Positions 62,658 to 64,000 of a stretch of 64,000 nucleotides of DNA are shown here, piece by piece. Under the pieces are notes generated by a model, which saw only the letters and a program-made list of their open reading frames with translations, ran no database searches and was not told the DNA's origin. Origin of the DNA: Oasisia sp. SBJ-2009 (Eukaryota; Annelida; Polychaeta; Sabellida; Siboglinidae); NCBI GenBank assembly GCA_964017155.1, contig OZ024861.1, forward strand, positions 49,536,513 through 49,600,512, in the 5' to 3' direction. The position numbers and the translations under genes are program-made. Numbering within the stretch: position 1 is the stretch's first letter; every line of letters starts with the position of its first letter.

Positions 62658-63631
62658 ACTGAATAGAAAGCTCTTTCACAAACATAGTATAAGATGTAAC
62701 AGTAGTAAAACTTATAACAGAATTTTTTTATTGCATGCCACCATTTTGTTTTTCAGGAAGTCCAACTTGAAGGTGACAGTGCCCTCGGTTGAAGCAGAAG
62801 ACGGCAGCACCGTCTCTCCAGTCACTGTCAAATTTGCAGGAAATAACTGTGAGTCAATGTGAATTTTGTTACCTTTTTATTAAAATTTTCATACATGCAA
62901 AAACCATTTCCATTAAGTCATAACTATGTAGAACATTCAGTCCAAATATTTATTGTAAGATATACACTTTTGGTGACAGTTTTTTCAGAAATATCTCTAA
63001 CACGCATTACAACCCTTCTTCAAATCAAGTGACTAGCTACCAAGACATGTTCGAGTGATATTATAATTTTTTGGAGTAATTTGACATAAGCAGAGTATTA
63101 TAATTATTACTTTCTGTGTGGAAGGAGTATTTCAAAATTCAGTATTCACATTCAGAAACTATGTTGGTTTTAATGGTTGTAAAATTAATTGTAAACTTTA
63201 TTTACCTAAGGAGGCTGCTTTAACGTGTCTGATTTGTGAGCAGCATAGAGTGCATAGACTGCACCTGAGAGGGCTAACACAGGTGAACTGTTTGTAGACA
63301 TTCCAAACAAATTTCCTAATTACACAACTAGCAATGTTCCACTTATACTTCTATGTTTCGACCACCATCGGCGGCCTTCAGGAACTGAATGGTCAGTCAT
63401 CACTGCTCACTAGTTGTGTAATTATGAAACTTGTTTGGAATAATATGCTTGTAACGTGGTGGAGAGTGACACAGGTGAACTGTTTGTAGACATCCGAGCG
63501 TGTAACGTCGTGGAGAGTGACATGGAGGCAGAGATGGAGTCCTGTGTCCTCACCGTCGCGGTCACCTTCCAGAGCAACAAACCCATCTCATTCACAGAGA
63601 ACATCGTCTTTGAGGATGACCTTGGTAACAG
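19782..63631 (+). CDS. CFAP47: Cilia- and flagella-associated protein 47, 5' part (30 exons visible, continues beyond window)
   Basis: A giant axonemal/flagellar protein built from Ig-like ASH/MSP/HYDIN-type domains; in the known family it is about 3200 aa, with a calponin-homology domain further on. The 30 exons listed separately join in phase to about 1440 residues. The first block ([30 protein letters not shown]) is one beta-sandwich repeat, and [20 protein letters not shown] starts the next. Later repeats open with similar strands ([98 protein letters not shown]). [20 protein letters not shown] and [20 protein letters not shown] match recalled CFAP47 blocks and separate it from HYDIN, CFAP65 and CFAP221. 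A Pro-rich linker lies near residues 1150-1190. The ATG has a strong context (ACCATGG), with an in-frame stop 15 nt upstream. Not confirmed by a search. Confidence 0.87.
19932..20930. other. CFAP47 intron 1, 5' part
   Basis: AT-rich DNA without recognised exon, RNA gene or repeat. Confidence 0.4.
20930..21290. repeat. Degenerate tandem repeat, unit about 60-70 bp
   Basis: Four to five diverged units containing TCTAAAAGTA, GCACATGCATG-like alternating purine/pyrimidine and ATCTTTAGCA. Confidence 0.6.
21713..21870 (+). CDS. CFAP47: CFAP47 exon 2
   Basis: Acceptor ctttgactacag, donor gtgagt. It encodes [20 protein letters not shown] and [16 protein letters not shown], closing the first Ig-like repeat. 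Confidence 0.9.
21993..22217. repeat. (TTGCA)45 pentanucleotide array
   Basis: About 225 bp of uninterrupted TTGCA 120 bp after CFAP47 exon 2. All frames are open on both strands, so open frames are artefacts. Confidence 0.97.
22640..22790 (-). mobile_element. Probable retroposon tail with (ATT)n end, minus strand
   Basis: AT-rich TAA/TTA run followed by GCGCCAATATCC; on the minus strand it resembles a SINE end, GGATATTGGCGC plus (TTA)n. Confidence 0.4.
22790..23112. other. CFAP47 intron 2, 3' part
   Basis: Moderately GC sequence that may continue the retroposon at 22.7 kb; nothing firmly recognised. Confidence 0.35.
23113..23320 (+). CDS. CFAP47: CFAP47 exon 3
   Basis: Acceptor ttaatgcag, donor gtaaga. 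It encodes [20 protein letters not shown] and [17 protein letters not shown], most of the second Ig-like repeat. Confidence 0.92.
23510..23625. repeat. (TA)n microsatellite
   Basis: TA dinucleotides with TATG interruptions, CFAP47 intron 3. Confidence 0.95.
23630..24370. other. CFAP47 intron 3 remainder
   Basis: No feature recognised. Confidence 0.4.
24371..24417 (+). CDS. CFAP47: CFAP47 exon 4 (47 nt)
   Basis: Acceptor ttttgtttcag, donor gtaagt. It encodes [15 protein letters not shown] plus 2 nt; phase matches both neighbours. Confidence 0.87.
24636..24678 (+). mobile_element. SINE family 1 body fragment
   Basis: GCATGTTAATTGTAGCATAG and GTTTCCCAGAGAAGC match the central SINE body; interrupted by the next MITE. 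Confidence 0.6.
24679..24905 (-). mobile_element. MITE copy M7, reverse orientation, diverged
   Basis: Starts ATAGCTATATGCAGAAACC and follows the reversed M1 body (GATGGGTAG, AAGGAGCAAAAACG, TTGTCAGTTATGTCTTGAAA, GTGTGACAGGCA). Right terminus eroded. Confidence 0.7.
25026..25254 (+). CDS. CFAP47: CFAP47 exon 5
   Basis: Acceptor gtgattacag, donor gtgggt. It encodes [35 protein letters not shown] and [20 protein letters not shown]. The donor is chosen so phase 0 matches exon 6; an overlapping gt at 25259 is the alternative. Confidence 0.9.
25320..26205. other. CFAP47 intron 5
   Basis: AT-rich DNA; 25840-26200 is more GC-rich with minus-strand open frames, but I recognise no family. Confidence 0.4.
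26216..26515. repeat. 43-bp minisatellite spanning the CFAP47 exon 6 acceptor
   Basis: Seven units of GGTCATTGTTTGTAG|GGGC plus TGGACATGACCA(A/T)GAGT and ATGATGT. Acceptor positions recur every 43 bp from 26230 to 26488; only the last unit continues into coding sequence. Confidence 0.95.
26489..26649 (+). CDS. CFAP47: CFAP47 exon 6
   Basis: Starts [18 protein letters not shown] after the last of seven identical acceptors in a 43-bp array, and ends [18 protein letters not shown]; donor gtaaat. The last acceptor is the one adjoining uninterrupted coding sequence. Confidence 0.88.
26845..27066. repeat. (TA)n arrays
   Basis: Two TA-rich blocks with GTATATAT and CATAATATAT interruptions, CFAP47 intron 6. 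The first is bracketed by a short inverted repeat containing TGCATTTTCCTGCT / TATAGCAGGAAAATGCA. Confidence 0.93.
27499..27638 (+). CDS. CFAP47: CFAP47 exon 7
   Basis: It encodes [37 protein letters not shown] and GDVVKSNAE. The acceptor gtgtgaag has a poor pyrimidine tract and the donor gttcgt is weak, so the exact ends are less certain than the frame. Confidence 0.8.
27784..28118 (+). mobile_element. tRNA-derived SINE, family 1, copy 2 (near full length)
   Basis: A box TGGCTCAGGGGTAGAGC and B box GGTTCGAATCC, the conserved body, and the end GGACTGGATACTGCGCTATA followed by CTTGCCTT. Confidence 0.88.
28120..29095. other. CFAP47 intron 7 remainder (contains the candidate microexon)
   Basis: Mostly unique sequence; the only exon-like signal is the 9-nt candidate at 28871-28879. 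Confidence 0.4.
28871..28879 (+). CDS. CFAP47: possible CFAP47 9-nt microexon
   Basis: Nine bases between a strong acceptor (cattctacag) and a perfect donor (gtgagt). It would add three residues (E, K, S) between exons 7 and 8 without changing the frame. Supported only by splice signals and phase. Confidence 0.4.
29150..29400. repeat. Purine tract with (GA)n
   Basis: GGGA/GGAA-rich DNA grading into GAGAGA/GACAGA repeats, almost purely purine on the plus strand, a possible triplex-forming tract. Confidence 0.9.
29470..29560 (+). mobile_element. Degenerate retroposon tail with (ATT)n
   Basis: GTGCAGCATATTGGATATTG, TTTATAAGTATTAAATATT then ATT repeats; matches the tail form seen more clearly at 58.09 kb. 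Confidence 0.4.
29720..29905. repeat. Imperfect ~60-bp tandem repeat
   Basis: Units share GTTGATACRTRTGACTTGGC and TCCATDTGTGGGTA; about 2.5 copies. Confidence 0.6.
30105..30432. repeat. (TA)n array
   Basis: TA-rich with ATGTATATATA and CATGTATGTA variants, CFAP47 intron 7. Confidence 0.95.
30433..31255. other. CFAP47 intron 7, 3' part
   Basis: AT-rich DNA plus a stretch with repeated CAAGATGG (31112-31265). No gene recognised. Confidence 0.4.
31258..31398. repeat. Two-copy tandem duplication ending at the CFAP47 exon 8 acceptor
   Basis: TGTTGCTGCAATGATAGATT and TGTTGCTGCAATGACAGATT start two copies sharing GTTGAATAAA and CATAATGAYGTTGTGT; the second runs into the acceptor at 31387. A palindrome, GATGTTG...CAACATC, separates them. 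Confidence 0.75.
31388..31648 (+). CDS. CFAP47: CFAP47 exon 8
   Basis: Acceptor gttgtgtccag, donor gtgagt. It encodes [40 protein letters not shown] and [19 protein letters not shown], a clear ASH-type repeat. Confidence 0.93.
31767..32150 (-). mobile_element. Retroposon with (ATT)n tail, minus strand, inserted in MITE M8
   Basis: (TAA)n, then TATAGAGCCACATCCAG and GTTCGTGGCAATTTACA, similar to 11395. Its distal part, TTTAGGCGTGCCTTGAAGG, recalls a common invertebrate repeat. Contains a (TA)n stretch near 31966. Confidence 0.55.
32290..32525 (-). mobile_element. tRNA-derived SINE, family 2, copy inserted in MITE M8
   Basis: Minus-strand order: GTTGTAGAGCACCAGACTG (A box side), TTCAATCCCACC-like B box, then GGGGGTAAATGTGTAACC and CTAATTCTAGAGAA. 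Closely matches 42618-42866. Confidence 0.75.
32810..33590. other. CFAP47 intron 8, 3' part, with a LINE-type 3' end
   Basis: AT-rich. 33440-33575 (GTGAACACATGGCAATAAAGC followed by ATCTTAT repeats) resembles 3' ends of CR1/L2-type LINEs; similar ends lie near 48060 and 59780. Confidence 0.45.
33594..33752 (+). CDS. CFAP47: CFAP47 exon 9
   Basis: Acceptor aattgttgtag, donor gtatgg. It encodes [20 protein letters not shown] and [25 protein letters not shown] begins about 18 bp after the donor. Confidence 0.91.
33771..34111 (+). mobile_element. tRNA-derived SINE, family 1, copy 3
   Basis: AATGGCTCGGGGGTAGTGCT (A box region), GGTTCGAATCC, and the 3' end GGACTGGATACTGCGCTATA then AACTTGCCTT. 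Its tail runs into the pentamer array. Confidence 0.87.
34112..34599. repeat. Pentanucleotide array (CACTT)n then (CACCC)n
   Basis: About 22 units of CTTCA/CACTT continue the SINE tail, then about 75 units of CCCCA to 34599. The two blocks are each nearly pure with a single boundary near 34220. Confidence 0.97.
34600..34979. mobile_element. hAT-like non-autonomous element (probable)
   Basis: AT-rich segment with ATCGATTTAATC repeats at both sides, ending in TCGATTTTTCCAACCCTG, which resembles hAT-type termini (CAGGGTTGG...). The left end is eroded into the pentamer array. Confidence 0.45.
35022..35226 (+). CDS. CFAP47: CFAP47 exon 10
   Basis: Acceptor ttgtcaccag, donor gtgagg. It encodes [20 protein letters not shown] and [21 protein letters not shown] 33-bp minisatellite starts exactly at its donor. 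Confidence 0.9.
35227..37352. repeat. 33-bp minisatellite starting at the CFAP47 exon 10 donor, ~64 units
   Basis: Unit GGTGACATGATAGACACAGA plus CAGACACATTGTT. The first unit carries the functional donor (GGTGAGGCGATAGAC). Because 33 is a multiple of 3, frames of 637-776 codons stay open on both strands; these are not genes. Confidence 0.95.
37690..38000 (-). mobile_element. LINE reverse-transcriptase C-terminal remnant (CR1/L2-like)
   Basis: Minus-strand frames read [19 protein letters not shown], then [20 protein letters not shown] and [17 protein letters not shown], a recognisable RT tail with stops. Confidence 0.75.
38000..38560. other. CFAP47 intron 10, 3' part
   Basis: AT-rich; may be further LINE remnant. 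Nothing else recognised. Confidence 0.35.
38568..38720 (+). CDS. CFAP47: CFAP47 exon 11
   Basis: Acceptor acgtctacag, donor gtgagt. It encodes [20 protein letters not shown] and [20 protein letters not shown], a charged, probably helical linker between Ig-like repeats. Confidence 0.91.
38727..39352. repeat. (TC)n/(TCTG)n pyrimidine array
   Basis: About 625 bp of TCTCTC with CTCGCTCTGTC units of about 18 bp; begins 6 bp after the exon 11 donor. Confidence 0.96.
39360..40205. other. CFAP47 intron 11, 3' part
   Basis: No exon, RNA gene or known repeat recognised. Confidence 0.4.
40217..40320 (+). CDS. CFAP47: CFAP47 exon 12
   Basis: Acceptor tatgtcag, donor gtacaa. It encodes [20 protein letters not shown] and [14 protein letters not shown]. 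Confidence 0.9.
40797..40844 (+). CDS. CFAP47: CFAP47 exon 13 (48 nt)
   Basis: Acceptor cttcccacag, donor gttggt. It encodes [16 protein letters not shown], acidic linker. Small, but its phase joins exons 12 and 14 exactly. Confidence 0.75.
40948..41054 (+). CDS. CFAP47: CFAP47 exon 14
   Basis: Acceptor tatttcaag, donor gtctgt. It encodes [20 protein letters not shown] and [20 protein letters not shown]-flanked MITE begins about 37 bp past the donor. Confidence 0.83.
41092..41629. mobile_element. TTAA-flanked MITE with long terminal inverted repeats
   Basis: Ends AGGGATACTCCAGTCAGTG and CACTGACTGGAGTATCCCT, flanked by TTAA (41088-41091 and 41630-41633). Each arm is ~150-190 bp and includes the CACTCCATGTTGGATTCAGG segment or its reverse. 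A central hairpin GCGCCAGTGACGTAA...TTACGTCACTGGCGC is present. TTAA duplication is typical of piggyBac-type transposition. Confidence 0.8.
41640..42600. other. CFAP47 intron 14, unclassified
   Basis: A segment from about 41830 (GGGGCTGGTTTCATAAAGC) resembles the start of a DNA transposon, and a minus-strand open frame lies at 42207-42476. I cannot assign a family. Confidence 0.35.
42618..42866 (-). mobile_element. tRNA-derived SINE, family 2
   Basis: Minus strand: TGGTAGAGCACCGGACTGTC (A box), GGTTCAATCCCACC (B box), then the body TGCCTGTGTCTTTCGGAAGA and the end CACTAATTCTAGAGAAGG. It ends about 60 bp before exon 15. Confidence 0.85.
42926..43022 (+). CDS. CFAP47: CFAP47 exon 15
   Basis: Acceptor tctctgcatcag, donor gtaagt. 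It encodes [20 protein letters not shown] and [12 protein letters not shown]. Confidence 0.88.
43425..43885. repeat. ~45-bp diverged minisatellite
   Basis: Units contain GCTCTGTTCAATTAAACTCC, AGACAGTTGAGGTGTAAATT and GCTGA, with indels; about ten copies just upstream of exon 16. Confidence 0.85.
43908..44011 (+). CDS. CFAP47: CFAP47 exon 16
   Basis: Acceptor cttgctgcag, donor gtgagt. It encodes [20 protein letters not shown] and [14 protein letters not shown], the opening strands of an Ig-like repeat. Confidence 0.92.
44281..44480 (+). mobile_element. SINE family 1 fragment, 5' truncated and diverged
   Basis: Matches from GTTGCTCCAGTTCAAGTTCA through AATGAGTACCTGGCTACAGA to the GTAAGGATTGGATG end; tRNA head missing. 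Confidence 0.65.
44531..44643 (+). CDS. CFAP47: CFAP47 exon 17
   Basis: Acceptor tatgttgtag, donor gtaagt. It encodes [20 protein letters not shown] and [17 protein letters not shown]. Confidence 0.91.
44690..45470. repeat. ~26-bp AT-rich minisatellite
   Basis: About 30 units of GGGTATGATTTAATCGTAAT plus ACAAAA with A/G and indel variants; starts about 50 bp after the exon 17 donor. Confidence 0.93.
45884..46017 (+). CDS. CFAP47: CFAP47 exon 18
   Basis: Acceptor ctgttttgtag, donor gtattg. It encodes [20 protein letters not shown] and [20 protein letters not shown]. Confidence 0.91.
46206..46584. repeat. 53-56-bp minisatellite of pseudo-exon starts at the CFAP47 exon 19 acceptor
   Basis: Six full units and one partial: GATTTGGTAG|GTGTGTGTG, AGACGACTACCATCTACAAT, AAGTTGTCTTGTGGTT. 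The first ~35 bases after TAG align with the first ~35 bases of exon 19 with about nine differences. Confidence 0.92.
46585..46695 (+). CDS. CFAP47: CFAP47 exon 19
   Basis: Acceptor gatttggtag, donor gtaatt. It encodes [20 protein letters not shown] and [17 protein letters not shown]. Six diverged copies of its acceptor and first ~35 bases lie upstream in tandem. Confidence 0.91.
46700..47510. other. CFAP47 intron 19
   Basis: AT-rich with a short (TA)n near 47075-47115. No other feature recognised. Confidence 0.45.
47524..47654 (+). CDS. CFAP47: CFAP47 exon 20
   Basis: Acceptor ttcttccccag, donor gtatta. It encodes [20 protein letters not shown] and [18 protein letters not shown]. Confidence 0.92.
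47660..48085 (+). mobile_element. AT-rich region ending in a LINE-type 3' end
   Basis: CATGTAATGCATGTTGAATA, then CGGCAATAAAGC and TTTATTATT repeats (48035-48085) resemble the 3' end of CR1/L2-type LINEs. The rest is low complexity. Confidence 0.45.
48100..48305 (-). mobile_element. SINE family 1 fragment, minus strand
   Basis: Reverse complement of the SINE body: AGTCCTCAGGACCATTCAAA, GACACCATCTCAGCTTCTCT, GAGTGAACTGGAGCAATGTA. tRNA head absent. Confidence 0.8.
48355..48565. repeat. 28-bp minisatellite
   Basis: About 7.5 units of GTGCTTGTGACATGTGTTGT plus TGTTGTTT, CFAP47 intron 20, about 80 bp before exon 21. Confidence 0.94.
48648..48770 (+). CDS. CFAP47: CFAP47 exon 21
   Basis: Acceptor tactgtcag, donor gtcagt; 41 codons, phase 0. 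It encodes [20 protein letters not shown] and [16 protein letters not shown]. Confidence 0.92.
48790..50010. other. CFAP47 intron 21
   Basis: AT-rich; a G homopolymer of about 14 lies near 49358. No gene or known element recognised. Confidence 0.45.
50023..50232 (+). CDS. CFAP47: CFAP47 exon 22
   Basis: Acceptor ttcttcccag, donor gtgagt; 70 codons. It encodes [20 protein letters not shown] and [18 protein letters not shown], an ASH-type repeat. Confidence 0.93.
50240..50975. other. CFAP47 intron 22, 5' part
   Basis: A minus-strand frame at 50700-50800 ([19 protein letters not shown]) may be a retroelement tail, but I cannot support a family. Confidence 0.35.
50982..51332. mobile_element. 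CTATAG-rich MITE with CCTTGGCAAAAA termini
   Basis: Inverted termini CCTTGGCAAAAA (50982) and TTTTTGCCAAGG (51332). The interior is almost entirely TTCTATAGAA-type palindromes separated by TTTT/AATT. Confidence 0.65.
51340..51815. other. CFAP47 intron 22, 3' part
   Basis: No feature recognised. Confidence 0.4.
51819..51887 (+). CDS. CFAP47: CFAP47 exon 23
   Basis: Acceptor tctgtttgcag, donor gtaact; 23 codons reading [20 protein letters not shown] and SNQ. Confidence 0.9.
52296..52380 (+). CDS. CFAP47: CFAP47 exon 24
   Basis: Acceptor tttgtttgtgaag, donor gtgagt. It encodes [20 protein letters not shown] and FPPKKQTA. Confidence 0.88.
52555..52680 (-). mobile_element. LINE fragment, same family as element B at 6.7-7.1 kb
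   Basis: Minus strand reads [17 protein letters not shown] and, after a frameshift, [16 protein letters not shown], matching [19 protein letters not shown] of element B. A C-rich tract follows on the plus strand up to exon 25. Confidence 0.7.
52850..52947 (+). CDS. CFAP47: CFAP47 exon 25
   Basis: Acceptor tctcctctcag, donor gtttgt. It encodes [20 protein letters not shown] and [12 protein letters not shown]. Confidence 0.91.
53062..53220. repeat. (CAGA)n-rich tract
   Basis: GACAGAGA/ACAGACAG repeats ending in about nine pure CAGA units, CFAP47 intron 25. Confidence 0.92.
53404..53688 (+). CDS. CFAP47: CFAP47 exon 26 (with Pro-rich linker)
   Basis: Acceptor ttcctccctcag, donor gtaggt; 95 codons. 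It encodes [20 protein letters not shown], a proline-rich linker, then [20 protein letters not shown]. Confidence 0.92.
53860..53985. repeat. Inverted repeat (hairpin) around 53925
   Basis: TTTATTGTAGTATAATTAAC TTACTTTGGAGCTTAATGTC (arm 1) is followed by GACATTAAGCTCCAAAGTAA GTTAATTATACTACAATAAA (arm 2), about 40-bp arms with a ~35-bp loop. Confidence 0.8.
54180..55335. repeat. 20-bp minisatellite, ~58 units
   Basis: Unit GATGTAAACAATGCACAGCT with scattered substitutions and a few 1-bp indels that shift the open frames seen on the minus strand. CFAP47 intron 26. Confidence 0.95.
55950..56200. repeat. (TA)n then (CA)n arrays
   Basis: TA block to about 56025, then CA with CACG and CACTC variants. 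Confidence 0.95.
56220..58080. other. CFAP47 intron 26, 3' part
   Basis: AT-rich. TTAGGTTGGCACAAAAATA at 57116 resembles a mariner end, and TAATCGATTACAATTACT near 57477 resembles an hAT-type remnant; neither has a visible partner end. Confidence 0.35.
58090..58162 (+). mobile_element. Retroposon 3' tail with (ATT)n
   Basis: CAGCGCTTTGAGCATATTTG, GATATTACGCTTTATAAATA then ATT repeats; a typical SINE-like tail without an identifiable head. Confidence 0.5.
58196..58267. repeat. Two-copy 34-bp duplication ending at the CFAP47 exon 27 acceptor, each with an X-box-like palindrome
   Basis: GATTGGTGCTCATGGTTGCC ATGGCAACAGGG and GATTGGTGCTCATGGCTGCC ATGGTAACAGGG. The first carries a perfect palindrome GTTGCCATGGCAAC; the second a one-base-per-arm variant whose AACAG is the real acceptor. 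Confidence 0.85.
58266..58464 (+). CDS. CFAP47: CFAP47 exon 27
   Basis: Acceptor catggtaacag, donor gtgaga. It encodes [20 protein letters not shown] and [20 protein letters not shown]. It joins exon 26 directly in phase 0. The acceptor segment is duplicated once upstream. Confidence 0.9.
58500..59995. other. CFAP47 intron 27
   Basis: AT-rich. 58770-58980 has repeated GTTGAA words (CAGTTGAAnTTCAA). A (TA)n lies at 59715-59745, followed near 59780 by a LINE-type end GGCAAATAAAGC. No gene recognised. Confidence 0.4.
60002..60200 (+). CDS. CFAP47: CFAP47 exon 28
   Basis: Acceptor tcatcggtgtag, donor gtaagt. It encodes [20 protein letters not shown] and [20 protein letters not shown], ending SDYK plus 2 nt. 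About 60 copies of its donor follow in tandem. Confidence 0.92.
60192..62345. repeat. 36-bp minisatellite spanning the CFAP47 exon 28 donor, ~60 units
   Basis: Unit TACAAGGAGTAAGTACAAAC plus CCTCTATCCCTCTGGT. The first unit is the real exon end GACTACAAGGA|GTAAGT; each copy keeps a consensus donor. Diverges after about 62150. The 742-codon minus-strand frame is an artefact of the 36-bp period. Confidence 0.96.
62525..62655. repeat. (GT)n/(GCGT)n microsatellite
   Basis: GTGTGCATG and GCGTGCGTG variants, then pure GT. Confidence 0.95.
62757..62848 (+). CDS. CFAP47: CFAP47 exon 29
   Basis: Acceptor ttgtttttcag, donor gtgagt. It encodes [20 protein letters not shown] and [10 protein letters not shown]. 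Confidence 0.9.
62860..63280. other. CFAP47 intron 29, 5' part
   Basis: No feature recognised. Confidence 0.4.
63283..63530. repeat. Duplications around the CFAP47 exon 30 acceptor
   Basis: ACACAGGTGAACTGTTTGTA GACAT occurs at about 63279-63303 and 63470-63494. GTAACGTGGTGGAGAGTGAC before the acceptor repeats exon bases GTAACGTCGTGGAGAGTGAC after it, a 52-bp step. Confidence 0.75.
63490..63631 (+). CDS. CFAP47: CFAP47 exon 30 (last visible)
   Basis: Acceptor actgtttgtag, donor gtaggt. It encodes [20 protein letters not shown] and [15 protein letters not shown]; ends 2 nt into a codon, so the gene continues past the window. Confidence 0.9.
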
Positions 63632-64000
63632 GTAGGTCCACTGTGGACTGTTGCTAGCTGGTTGTCTTGTTGTTGGTGCACTGGGGGAGGTTATGATGGG
63701 ATCAGAGGGAATTTAGCAGTAAGACACAACTCATTCTCACAGGGATGTAAACAAAATTCTTTGTCACTGAGGGCATACGAATACATTTATATCAGGTAAA
63801 AACCCATATACAATTGGTACATATACTAGCACATCTAAGTAGCCTATAAAAGATAAAATATGTTAAAAAATGAATAGATAAAAAATTAATAAGGTTATAA
63901 GTTAGATAAATGTAATATTGTAGAAAAACAGATAAAATAATGAACAATATACAGGATGTGATTGTATAATAATTATGCAATTAATTTATGTATATAAACA
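63632..64000. other. CFAP47 intron 30, start
   Basis: AT-rich sequence to the window end, no recognised feature. Confidence 0.4.

Noticed and set aside
19782..63631. HYDIN, CFAP65 or CFAP221 as the identity of the large gene
   Set aside because: The N-terminal repeat begins at residue 10, and blocks such as [20 protein letters not shown] and [17 protein letters not shown] fit recalled CFAP47. CFAP221 is far too short and CFAP65 has a different layout.

Overview
The window is eukaryotic nuclear DNA from an invertebrate animal, probably marine. Short GC-rich coding exons with GT..AG borders sit in long AT-rich introns full of microsatellites, minisatellites, tRNA-derived SINEs, LINE tails and MITEs. 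The species cannot be fixed from sequence alone; the SINE and LINE styles fit a lophotrochozoan or invertebrate deuterostome.

Three protein-coding genes are visible, and their exons were joined by hand using phase-consistent splice sites. (1) Positions 246-8591, plus strand: the 3' part of a rapsyn (RAPSN) gene, five exons encoding C-terminal tetratricopeptide helices and a RING-H2 finger; its 5' end lies upstream of the window. (2) Positions 10890-19256, minus strand: a complete seven-exon DNAJB13 gene (318 aa), a type II DnaJ of ciliary axoneme radial spokes, convergent with rapsyn. (3) Positions 19782-63631, plus strand: the first 30 exons (about 1440 aa) of CFAP47, a giant Ig-like/ASH-repeat protein of cilia and flagella; it continues past the window. 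DNAJB13 and CFAP47 are head to head, with 525 bp between their start codons. That gap holds a near-palindromic RFX X-box (GTTCCCCGGGCAAC, 19631-19644), as expected for co-regulated ciliary genes.

The rest is repeats. Tandem arrays include (TA)n, (GT)n, (TTC)124, a compound GGGA/GGGC/GGAC array, (TTGCA)n, a SINE tail grown into CACTT/CACCC pentamers, and minisatellites of 19, 20, 28, 33, 36, 43 and 53 bp. Interspersed elements include two tRNA-derived SINE families, a recurrent ~270-290 bp MITE with ~10-bp target duplications, a TTAA-flanked MITE, a CTATAG-rich MITE, and 3' ends of several LINE families.

The most unusual observation is that many tandem duplications lie exactly on exon-intron junctions. 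The 19-, 36-, 43- and 53-bp minisatellites each contain a copy of the neighbouring splice site and some exon sequence. The 33-bp array starts at a donor, several two-copy duplications span acceptors or donors, and one MITE target-site duplication copies a splice donor. The introns thus carry tandem decoy splice sites and decayed pseudo-exon starts. The very long open frames in the 33- and 36-bp arrays result from unit lengths divisible by three and are not genes.
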